Shown: positions 28,541-35,654 of the stretch, piece after piece
Layout of the letters: each line of letters starts with the position of its first letter
Position numbering within the stretch: the first letter of the stretch is position 1
Origin: Marinobacter sp. LV10R510-11A
GTDB taxonomy: Bacteria > Pseudomonadota > Gammaproteobacteria > Pseudomonadales > Oleiphilaceae
DNA length: 64,000 nucleotides
NCBI RefSeq assembly: GCF_900215155.1
Contig: NZ_LT907980.1
Coordinates: 4,092,001 to 4,156,000 of the forward strand
Reading direction: 5' to 3'
Notes under the pieces: model-generated
What the model was told of the DNA's origin: nothing
Databases searched by the model: none
The model's input: only the letters and a program-made list of their open reading frames with translations
Made by a program: the position numbers and the translations under genes

Positions 28541-29316
28541 GATCTGCCCCCACCACCTGGACTTGTGCGTTCCCAGAGGAAACTCAAAATATGCTGGCCT
28601 GCGAGGGGCTTTCGGTTTTTCTCGGCGTAACCCGCAATGTTCATTAGGCAACCGCAATCTGTGGTCACGAACTCCCCGGCACCGGTATCGGTAAGGGTGT
28701 CCACTTTCTCGCTGACCATCGCGCCAGAAATCTCAGGATGGCGCACGGCAAACGTGCCACCAAACCCGCAACACTCCTCAGCGCGCGCCTGTTCTACCAG
28801 GTTTACGTTTTGCAGTTGCCCTAGCAGCCGAGGGCCGACTTCAGCCGCGCCCATCTCACGGCGAGCCGAACAGGAAGTGTGCATGGCCACGGTGGTGGGC
28901 TCGCCCAGATCTTCCAGCTTTATGTGGCAAACGTTAAGAAGAAAATCTGTCAGTTCCCAGGTTCGGGCAGCGATTTCCACAGCTTTTGTTTCCTGATCGG
29001 TATGCTTGAACAGGCTGGGGTAGTGTTTGCGCATCATCCCGCCACAGGAGCCCGAGGGCACTACAATGGGCCAGTCTTCAGGGAATAAGTTGAGCTGGGC
29101 CTTGGCAACCGCCCGGGCTTCATCATGATAGCCGGACGTATAGGCAGGCTGGCCGCAACAGGTCTGATCTTCAGGAAAGCTGACCTTAATGCCTTCACGT
29201 TCAAGTAGTTGTATGCCTGCCATGCCTGCATCTGGGTAGAACATATCTATCAAGCAGGTTGCGTAAAAATACACGTGCGAGGGTTTTGGCGGGTAAATCT
29301 TAATGGGGTCAGCCAT
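28537..29316 (-). CDS. lutA: Lactate utilization Fe-S oxidoreductase A
   Basis: A 259-residue protein with two CCG (cysteine-rich) domains, seen as QTCCGQPAYTSGYH and EECCGFGGTFAV, which in this family hold a non-cubane iron-sulfur cluster. It is the first gene of lutA-lutB-lutC-EamA, all linked by 4-bp overlaps. The complex oxidises L-lactate. Upstream there is about 170 bp to the comEA gene with no clear operator. The GntR regulator at 24.1-24.7 kb is a candidate controller. Confidence 0.94.
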   Translation of the reverse strand: MADPIKIYPPKPSHVYFYATCLIDMFYPDAGMAGIQLLEREGIKVSFPEDQTCCGQPAYTSGYHDEARAVAKAQLNLFPEDWPIVVPSGSCGGMMRKHYPSLFKHTDQETKAVEIAARTWELTDFLLNVCHIKLEDLGEPTTVAMHTSCSARREMGAAEVGPRLLGQLQNVNLVEQARAEECCGFGGTFAVRHPEISGAMVSEKVDTLTDTGAGEFVTTDCGCLMNIAGYAEKNRKPLAGQHILSFLWERTSPGGGGRS

Positions 29317-29427
29317 AGCGTGCCACTCGAGCCGGTTGGAGTTCTTATGCGGTAATCATAGGGCGGCGGGAGTGAGGTTGCCAGACGACTTTTGTGGTGT
29401 AGGGGGCAGGGTTGCAGGTGGAAATGC

Positions 29428-29460
29428 GCAAGAGCGGCGGCCAGAAGCCGCCGCTCTTGC
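29428..29460. terminator. Perfect 14-bp GC-rich hairpin between lutA and comEA
   Basis: GCAAGAGCGGCGGC and its exact reverse complement GCCGCCGCTCTTGC flank a CAGAA loop. The stem is 14 bp without mismatch and lies 28 bp past the comEA stop on the minus strand. The T tract is poor on either side, so it may be a weak terminator or an RNA-stabilising stem that insulates comEA from lutA. Confidence 0.55.
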
Positions 29461-29488
29461 CAAGTGGTAGGAGATTGTTCTCCACCGC

Positions 29489-29758
29489 TTATTTTACAGT
29501 TAAGCGCTCGGTGTTCTTTTCAACGGTGCGCGCGCCAATACCTTTCACGTTTGAAAGGTCCTGTGCTGTTTCGAAGGGGCCGTTTGCTTCGCGATAAGCG
29601 ATGATGGCTTCGGCCTTGCTGGCACCAATGCCGTCGAGATCAGCTAGGGTGATCGCGTCAGCGCTGTTGATATTAACGGCCGGCTGTTCGGCATAAGCAA
29701 ATCCGGTTGCTAGGCTGAACAACAGTACGAGTGTGGCGAAAAAAGATGTGTGTTTCAT
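29489..29758 (-). CDS. ComEA-family helix-hairpin-helix DNA-binding protein
   Basis: An 89-residue exported protein. A signal peptide (MKHTSFFATLVLLFSLATGFAYA) is followed by a double helix-hairpin-helix domain: VNINSADAITLADLDGIG and DLSNVKGIGARTVEKN. ComEA proteins bind incoming DNA in the periplasm during natural transformation. This short form lacks a membrane-anchored linker and may be freely periplasmic. No other competence genes are in the window. Confidence 0.92.
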   Translation of the reverse strand: MKHTSFFATLVLLFSLATGFAYAEQPAVNINSADAITLADLDGIGASKAEAIIAYREANGPFETAQDLSNVKGIGARTVEKNTERLTVK

Positions 29759-30138
29759 GTGTATGACTCCTGAGACTGACGTGCATAGTTATGGTTATGA
29801 GTCAGGGCGCAATACAGCAGGAGCGGGTTTTGGGCTTTGGCAGGCTGAGAAGGAACAACAATCAAGAAAACAGAGTGTCTGTGAGAAGCAGTGCACGGGC
29901 AGGGGTCACATTCCGTGTGATCCCCCGATTCCGTGGCTGACCCCTGCCTGATCCTTCAGGCTACAGCTCATCCTGAGCATTTCATCCTTGGTGCCGGCGT
30001 TCCTTGCTGGCTTGTCATCCCTGACGACGCCTATTATAGAGGGAGTGGATGTGTGGGGTACCGGACATTGGCTCGTGGGCTTGTGAGATATTTCCTACAG
30101 GCGACGTAGGCTCGCGCCTTGTCGCCAAATGCTACATG
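29759..30138. other. Intergenic region of about 380 bp
   Basis: No open frame here resembles a protein. The region holds the REP-like inverted repeat at 29898-29948. A second weak partial symmetry lies near 30100-30124 (AGGCGACG and CGCGCCTTGTCGCC). The rest appears unstructured. The comEA promoter must lie near its left edge. Confidence 0.6.
29898..29948. repeat. REP-like extragenic palindrome
   Basis: GGCAGGGGTCA (29898-29908) and TGACCCCTGCC (29938-29948) are an exact 11-bp inverted repeat. Nested inside, GGGGTCACA and TGTGATCCC pair with one mismatch, so two alternative stems are possible. Placement in a gene-free region and GC-rich imperfect nesting are typical of REP elements. Whether other copies exist outside the window cannot be seen. 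Confidence 0.5.
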
Positions 30139-30282
30139 TTATAGCGAGTGCCCCAGCAGCCCTAGAACACCAAGTGCAATCAGGTAGCCTGCAACGATGT
30201 AATTGAGAAGGCGGGGGAATACTAGAATGCCAATACCGGCGCCTAGGCTAATCAGTGGGGCGAGTTCGAGGTGAAAAGTCAT
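30139..30282 (-). CDS. DUF3096 small membrane protein (47 aa)
   Basis: A short gene found by translation of the minus strand. The product starts MTFHLELAPLISLGAGIGIL and continues VFPRLLNYIVAGYLIALGVLGLLG, i.e. two hydrophobic helices around a conserved FPRLLNYIVA turn, which is the DUF3096 pattern. ACAGGACAC precedes the start. Function unknown. It follows another possible small gene by 18 bp. Confidence 0.8.
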   Translation of the reverse strand: MTFHLELAPLISLGAGIGILVFPRLLNYIVAGYLIALGVLGLLGHSL

Positions 30283-30300
30283 AAGTGTCCTGTTTGGTGG

Positions 30301-30459
30301 TTATTTTTTGAAAAAAGAAAGAAATCCGCCGGCTGCGACTATTAAATTCTCCTTGTTGAAGCGATTGGCTGTTTCGGTTTGAAATTTTGGCACCGAATAC
30401 TCACGTCGGCAACTCCCTTTGCAAGTGTTCGTGTTGTCGAAGATTTTCGTTAGACTCAT
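30301..30459 (-). CDS. Possible small cysteine-containing protein (52 aa)
   Basis: A 52-codon frame read leftwards, starting MSLTKIFDNTNTCKGSCRRE and ending KENLIVAAGGFLSFFKK. The CKGSC pair and the conserved-looking hydrophobic end suggest a real product, and the DUF3096 gene lies 18 bp downstream in the same direction. No clear Shine-Dalgarno sequence is seen. No family is recognised, and it occupies the region divergent from the SDR gene, so it may be spurious. Confidence 0.35.
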   Translation of the reverse strand: MSLTKIFDNTNTCKGSCRREYSVPKFQTETANRFNKENLIVAAGGFLSFFKK

Positions 30460-30519
30460 AAGTTGCAAAAGCTTGATTCGCGCTTTTCTTTGGTTAACCT
30501 TTTTTTGGAGTAAACGGTA

Positions 30520-31314
30520 ATGTCTGACCGAACAATTTGGATAACTGGCGCCTCTGCGGGCATCGGCGAAGCGTTGGCTGTTCGATTCGCGCAGGAGGGG
30601 GCCCGGCTGGTCCTTTCCGCCCGCAGGGAAAGCGAGCTGGAACGCGTGGCCGCGCGTTGCCGGGAAAAAGGCCTTGGCGCGGATCAGGTTTTGGTACTGC
30701 CTCTGGATGTTACAGCCTGGGAGGCGTTGCCTGGCGCAGTACAGACCGTGCTCGACCGGTTTGGTCACATTGATCTGCTAATAAACAACGCCGGTGTATC
30801 TCAGCGTTCGCTGTGTTTGGACACAGATATGTCGGTCTATCGTCAGCTGATGGAAGTAGATGTAATGGGGCAGATTGCCCTTACCAAGGCGGTATTGCCC
30901 CATATGCTTGAGCGTGGTGCGGGCCATATTGCTGTGACAGCCAGTGTGGCCGGCAAGGTGGGTGCGCCACTTCGTACCGGTTACTGCGCTGCCAAACACG
31001 CGGTTATGGGCTTCTTTGATGCTCTGCGTGCAGAGGTGGAAGATCAAGGCGTTCATGTTTCGACCATCGTGCCCGGTTTTATTCGCACGGATATCTCCCG
31101 CAATGCGCTTGCAGGTGACGGCCAAGCCTTCGGGCAGGAAGATGACGATATCGCCGGTGGTATGGCGGTGAACGACTGCGCTGAAGTGGTGGTTAAGGGA
31201 CTGAACGCGAAAAAGCGTGAGATCCCGGTGGGTAAAGGCAAGGAAATGGCTGCATTGTGGCTAAAGCGGGTGGCGCCCGAGGCGTTGTTCCGGCTGGCGA
31301 AAGCGCAAAAGTAG
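30520..31314 (+). CDS. SDR-family NAD(P)-dependent oxidoreductase
   Basis: A 264-residue classical short-chain dehydrogenase. The cofactor loop is TGASAGIGEALA, followed by the basic SARRE that favours NADP. NNAG is present, and the catalytic Ser-Tyr-Lys are in TASVAGK and YCAAKHA. The C-terminal region ELIPVGKGKEMAALWLKRV resembles the DHRS7-like or DltE-like SDRs, which act on lipids or steroids; the substrate is not predictable. TTTGGAG precedes the start. Confidence 0.9.
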   Translation: MSDRTIWITGASAGIGEALAVRFAQEGARLVLSARRESELERVAARCREKGLGADQVLVLPLDVTAWEALPGAVQTVLDRFGHIDLLINNAGVSQRSLCLDTDMSVYRQLMEVDVMGQIALTKAVLPHMLERGAGHIAVTASVAGKVGAPLRTGYCAAKHAVMGFFDALRAEVEDQGVHVSTIVPGFIRTDISRNALAGDGQAFGQEDDDIAGGMAVNDCAEVVVKGLNAKKREIPVGKGKEMAALWLKRVAPEALFRLAKAQK

Positions 31315-31361
31315 AGATGTTTCATTGTACGCAGCCCGGATGATAAGGCTCTAAAGTTGCG

Positions 31362-32480
31362 CTATAGCTTACCGTATCCGGAATGACGGTGCCGCCGGCC
31401 GCTCAGTGCAGCCACTAGGTGGCTCAAGGCCCGGAATAGCGCCATCAACAGCGGCGCCAGCAACCATAACAGCCAGCTGCCGATGTAAAGCGCAGGGATC
31501 AGCAGGAGCAGCCAGCCCAAAAACTGAACCGCAATCACGGGATAGCCGAGCACATCCGCAACACCTGCGAACAGGTCATTGATAATGCTCGGGTGGGTGA
31601 TCACTAAATAGCCGGCGCCGATCATAAGGGGCCACTTTGCGTAACGGGCGCCGCTTAGAACCATTTTTCCACTGCGTGTAACCCTTGCGGCCAGAGCGGC
31701 AGAGCGCGTGCCCCGGCTTGCGCCTTTGGTGGTGACCGCGGCCGCACGTCCAACACGGAGTACTTTCACGGCACTGGCAAAGACCAGCACATCCACTGAG
31801 GCCCAGCCAACGTCGCCGGCGGTAATCTCATTGCCCAAACGGTAGTTCCGTTCCAAATCACGAATGCCGCTGGCGAAAAACTGATTCACGCCTTCCAGCA
31901 CCCGCTCTGTACCTATCCACTTGGTGGCACCCTGATTATCGACAATAAACTGGCCCAGGAAATCGTGGCCTTCACTTTGTATGAAATTGACGGCGTACCA
32001 GCCTCGTTCCTCCGGTGACAGTTCATTGACGTTGGCTATGGTCTGACTCTCCGTTTCCGGAGCGTCAAAAAAGAATTGCTTAAACGCTTCATACGACCCG
32101 GAAAACTTGTTCATCCATTCGATGGTGCTGATGGGCCGGCTTACGAAATGCTGGATGGGTGGCAGAATGTCCTCACCATACAGCCGCAAGATATCCCGAA
32201 ACTCCGGCTCCGCAGCGTAGAGAGGAAAGAGATCTCGAGCCATGACTGGGTAGCGCATGAATGCGGCCCGAGCCTTCAGGAGCAGAAGAGGATCATCCGA
32301 CATATCCAGCAGTATCGCCTGAATTTCCACGGACTCCTGCTCAATGCCGGGAAAATCACCGAGCACGTCGTGGGCCTGAATGTTAATCAGCTTCTGCTCA
32401 ATGGGAACCGGCTGGGCTATAGTGCTGAAAACAGCCGCCATCAACAGGGCCATGCCACAAATCAGAAGTAACTTTTTCAA
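31362..32480 (-). CDS. Exported or membrane hypothetical protein
   Basis: A 372-residue protein of unrecognised family. It has a signal peptide (MKKLLLICGMALLMAAVFSTIAQ), a helical region to about residue 200, a basic segment at about 245-275 rich in Arg, Ala and Gly, and two or three hydrophobic helices between about 275 and 350. The C-terminus is His/Arg rich (GRRHRHSGYG). It borders the T6SS island on the left, and nothing suggests a link to secretion. Confidence 0.75.
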   Translation of the reverse strand: MKKLLLICGMALLMAAVFSTIAQPVPIEQKLINIQAHDVLGDFPGIEQESVEIQAILLDMSDDPLLLLKARAAFMRYPVMARDLFPLYAAEPEFRDILRLYGEDILPPIQHFVSRPISTIEWMNKFSGSYEAFKQFFFDAPETESQTIANVNELSPEERGWYAVNFIQSEGHDFLGQFIVDNQGATKWIGTERVLEGVNQFFASGIRDLERNYRLGNEITAGDVGWASVDVLVFASAVKVLRVGRAAAVTTKGASRGTRSAALAARVTRSGKMVLSGARYAKWPLMIGAGYLVITHPSIINDLFAGVADVLGYPVIAVQFLGWLLLLIPALYIGSWLLWLLAPLLMALFRALSHLVAALSGRRHRHSGYGKL

Positions 32481-32619
32481 ATGATCTCCAGCGCATATCG
32501 GTTATTCATACCCACCAGTCTAGCGCGAACTGAGTGAATAGGATGTGTTCTGCTATATCCCTGGGTATTGACCAGATTAAAAGCGGTTTCACCGAGTTTG
32601 GCAGTGGGTTGACCTTACC

Positions 32620-32901
32620 TGGGGCTCCCAGATTTTGATGACAGCCTTTGGCGCAGGAGATAACACATTGTTGCAGCTGGCCATGTTCCAGACACTGTTT
32701 AACGGGATTGGTGTGTTGCTTTTCTGGCCTTGGCATAAACAGCTGGAGCGCGGATTGCGCTGTGTTTTACCGGATCGCGCAGAGCCTGCCGTTATGATTA
32801 CCGATGCCGCCACCGGTTCACGAAATTCTGTGGAGCAGCGAGAGCTGCCAGAGAGCCATGCACGCTATCTGAACGAGGCAGCGCTGATGAATTACCACTA
32901 A
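32620..32901 (+). pseudogene. Fragment resembling an Na/Pi symporter
   Basis: An open frame without a proper start whose product includes LLQLAMFQTLFNGIGVLLFW and LPDRAEPAVMITD, followed by LPESHARYLNEAALM. This resembles the join between the last membrane helices and the cytoplasmic region of Na/Pi cotransporters. A full gene would be about 1.6 kb, so both ends are missing. It lies between the 372-aa membrane protein and the first T6SS fragment. The family match is from memory and moderate. Confidence 0.5.
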
Positions 32902-32956
32902 TCAGAATGTGATGCTTTGTACTCAAGTTTTTGCAATGCAATATGGGTATAATACC

Positions 32957-33536
32957 TGCTCAGTTTTTCTCGATATCGGTCATCAATGACCGGCGTTCTT
33001 CTTGGCGTTTGCGGTATGGTTGCACCGTATCATCGGCCATCAACATGACCAGCCGGATCACAGGGCTGACCTTGGTGGAATACTCGATGACATAATCCAT
33101 GTATGGGAGCAGGTCATCATCCAGCTCCCGAAACCGTTTGGTCTTTGAGGCCAGGCCTGCGACATCCGTTTCGGAGATGTAACTTGGCCAAAGGGTAGCG
33201 TCTTTAAGCTCGCTCGCTTCGTAACGAAGCCGGACAATTTCCGATTCGGACTTACCGGACTGTTCTGCCGCCCGACATTCAATTTCTGCCTCCAGTGCCG
33301 CCTGAAGGAGTTTCAGGCGCTTATCCATGCGGGAGAGATCCTGCTCATAGCCTTTCGTGGCCTTCTATTTTGTCAGTGACCCCTGACAGCGTACATTCCA
33401 GCTCACTGCAATAGAGAGTAAAGAACTGCAGCGATAGTTTGTCCCTGGAACTCAGGAAGTTGCGTTCTCGGCCGGGAATAAGAACCTGCTGGCGGACATT
33501 GTGGATTTCGTATTCGATACGTTTCTTTCGGCGGCG
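32957..33536 (-). pseudogene. Frameshifted fragment of the LysM effector gene
   Basis: Two frames in succession (33345-33536, then 32960-33328) are closely similar to residues about 177-373 of the 898-aa LysM protein at 38754-41450; shared stretches include PYMDYVIEYSTKVSPVIRLV and ADDTVQPYRKRQEERRSLM. A frameshift at about 33350 puts a stop after GHERL. The similarity starts abruptly at about 32957 and ends at about 33536. It has neither the LysM domain nor the C-terminal half, so it is a dead partial duplicate. Confidence 0.85.
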
Positions 33537-33585
33537 ATACCTGCATTTTGGCCTATCAGATTTTTTGACTGCCGTAGTGGGCTTA

Positions 33586-35166
33586 TCAACTGATAATAAG
33601 ACTGCCGCACAAGGCAACTCCTCCAAATGAAAAAAGCCCTAAAGTCGGTATGAACGCCCAAAGAAATAAATAGCGAGAAACTTCGGCGTTGACGTTTCCT
33701 ATTTTGCTAGCTGCGCGACGAAAATGACCGGGGCTGTTGCGCATTGCTAAAAACGAAAAAACCTGTGTGGTTCGAACGAGTCTACCGAACGGATCACCGC
33801 CCCATAAATTACGCCCAGTTGATGGGTTTAGGGTGGCTGCTGATATGATCTTTTCAATTTCTCTAATCTTAGGAAACGCCACAGTCATAATGATTAACGT
33901 GCAAAAAAGAATGAGCCCGAACGCGACGAACATTGCGCAGGCGAGCCCGCCGATGCCAGCGGTTGTCAAACCAACGACTGCGCAGCCAGCAAGGCCGGCT
34001 GCCGCCCCCAGCGTGCCTCCTGCCGTGCTACCGATTACCCGGCCACGCTGGCTATACTTTACTTTAGTGCATTCTTGATCCGTGCCGGTTGTGCAGGCTT
34101 CCTTGATTCGCATTTCAGTCACTGCGATATCAAGTCCAATAGCAAGATAACCGCCAACCTTGGCATATTTCGCGCCGGTGGCCAGCTTGTCGTAGTGGGT
34201 TGCATAGCCGGGGATATTGCCGACACCGGATTGTTTCCAATTGTGCACGATACTTTTAGAAGAGAGTCCAAGAGCGATTTTAAGTTTCGGGTTATCGCCC
34301 AGCGACATGCTTTTGCGAGCGATTTTTCCCAATGAGAAATTCAGTCTTTTGAAAAGTCCCCGGCGCTTCTCGAAAAATTCTGGGCTATTGAGGTGGCCAT
34401 GCTTTTTGTAACTATCCTGATGGAGCGCCTCAAGATCTCTTAACGTAATTTCGATAGATTTGATCTGGTTTGCGATCATCACTGAGCCAGCGCCCACACC
34501 AGTTGAGGCGCTTGAAGTCAGTGTTTCCAGCAAATCATAGTGATCGATTAGAAATTGAGCTTCTTCCTCGTCCAACGTGCGCAACTGCTCATTAACCTGA
34601 CTGGCAACCTTCATCAAATCGGCTTCTTCCTGGGTGCACTCCAACATGTTTGGATCACCGAGTATGATCATTTCGCCTGGCAGAACCCGTTCGCGGATGT
34701 TGGGGTTCAGACGATCAAAACTGTCCGGCTTAGCAGAAGCGTCGCCATACAAGCTTTGCAGCAGAGCACTTTTACTCATGACCTCTCGAACAACGTGAAA
34801 TCCGGGCTCAGCGTGATCTGTTGTGTCTTTTTTGCTGTCAACTTTATCTGCTTCCGATTGAGAGCTGTCAGAGGGGCTCGATGTTGAGGTGTGGGCAGCG
34901 GTGGCAGCCGTCGCTGAGGCGGCGGCGAAACCAGTTGCATTGTCCGCGCCTGCCGCCGCATCCGCCCGCTGCCCAACGTCGGCCAATCCGGTCGGAGCGA
35001 TCTTTTCTCCGATTGTCGTCATGGCCTGGGGCAGTCTGGAAGCCTTAGCAGCGACAACGGTACTACTCCCAGGCCCACCGCCAGAATTCATCTTCACCAT
35101 CGGCCCGGACACGGTTACGCCGCTGGGGTCCACTTTCACAAAGCTACCACCGGCCTTGAGGGTCAC
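33586..35166 (-). CDS. Orphan VgrG-tail toxin (cassette 1) fused in frame to its immunity-like membrane protein
   Basis: A 526-residue frame. Residues 1-30 are the last turn of a VgrG beta-helix ([15 protein letters not shown]), then an Ala/Ser-rich linker, then the same tail as cassette 2: a conserved block at about 115-190 and a helical toxin-like region ending GGLAC at about residue 408. The next residues, AMFVAFGLILFCTLIIMTVA, continue directly into a copy of the 133-aa membrane protein encoded separately at 35253-35654. Homology to VgrG starts at about 35190, just after an in-frame stop, and the only start is GTG 35166. It may not be expressed. Confidence 0.72.
   Translation of the reverse strand: MTLKAGGSFVKVDPSGVTVSGPMVKMNSGGGPGSSTVVAAKASRLPQAMTTIGEKIAPTGLADVGQRADAAAGADNATGFAAASATAATAAHTSTSSPSDSSQSEADKVDSKKDTTDHAEPGFHVVREVMSKSALLQSLYGDASAKPDSFDRLNPNIRERVLPGEMIILGDPNMLECTQEEADLMKVASQVNEQLRTLDEEEAQFLIDHYDLLETLTSSASTGVGAGSVMIANQIKSIEITLRDLEALHQDSYKKHGHLNSPEFFEKRRGLFKRLNFSLGKIARKSMSLGDNPKLKIALGLSSKSIVHNWKQSGVGNIPGYATHYDKLATGAKYAKVGGYLAIGLDIAVTEMRIKEACTTGTDQECTKVKYSQRGRVIGSTAGGTLGAAAGLAGCAVVGLTTAGIGGLACAMFVAFGLILFCTLIIMTVAFPKIREIEKIISAATLNPSTGRNLWGGDPFGRLVRTTQVFSFLAMRNSPGHFRRAASKIGNVNAEVSRYLFLWAFIPTLGLFSFGGVALCGSLIIS
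34596..34820. repeat. 225-bp near-identical block, copy 1
   Basis: By eye this segment matches 36411-36635 over its whole length with two mismatches (in GGCTTAGC/GGCTTGGC and AAATCCGGG/AAATCCTGG). Flanking DNA of the two cassettes is clearly more diverged. It encodes residues about 115-190 of cassette 1, from [15 protein letters not shown] to LMKVASQVN. Sharp borders suggest gene conversion or a recombination anchor. Confidence 0.85.
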
Positions 35167-35252
35167 CTCAGCACCGGCCTCGATGACGATTTGCCAGGTT
35201 TGGCATTCTTACCTGGCCCAGCCTACCGCTCTGAAATCAAGTAGTACTGTAG

Positions 35253-35654
35253 TCAGTATTCGAATCCAGGCATGAATTCCACCGCAATGAAAAAAGTTGC
35301 GCCACCCAGAAACATCATGCCAGAAGGAACTGTCGCACAAAGTCGCAGACCGATAGGTATGTCCATATCTGGATCGCCAAAATTCGCAGCCGAGCGCCTG
35401 AAGTGCCCAAACGGTATCTTTCGCATCGCCAGGTACCTCCATACGTATGTTGTTCGCATCAACCGACCATAGGGCCCTCCCCCCCATACTTTCCTCAACC
35501 GCAACGCAGAATACTCGGGGCCGGAGGAAATAAGCTCTTCGATTCGGCGGATTTTGGGAAAAGCAATCGTCAAAATTACGATCTGAGCAATTAGCATCAG
35601 TCCCATTCCTCCGATACCAAAGAATAGCGCGATGGGCGCTCCGGAATCAGTCAT
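35253..35654 (-). CDS. Candidate immunity protein of cassette 2 (two-helix membrane protein)
   Basis: A 133-residue protein. It has one hydrophobic helix at the N-terminus ([18 protein letters not shown]), a basic cytoplasmic-type middle ([32 protein letters not shown]), and a second hydrophobic stretch ([19 protein letters not shown]). Its ATG at 35652-35654 lies inside the end of the cassette 2 toxin gene (overlap 35647-35654). An alternative ATG ends at 35663. Short membrane proteins directly after T6SS effectors with hydrophobic tails are usually immunity proteins; this role is inferred. A homologue is fused to the cassette 1 toxin. Confidence 0.68.
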   Translation of the reverse strand: MTDSGAPIALFFGIGGMGLMLIAQIVILTIAFPKIRRIEELISSGPEYSALRLRKVWGGGPYGRLMRTTYVWRYLAMRKIPFGHFRRSAANFGDPDMDIPIGLRLCATVPSGMMFLGGATFFIAVEFMPGFEY

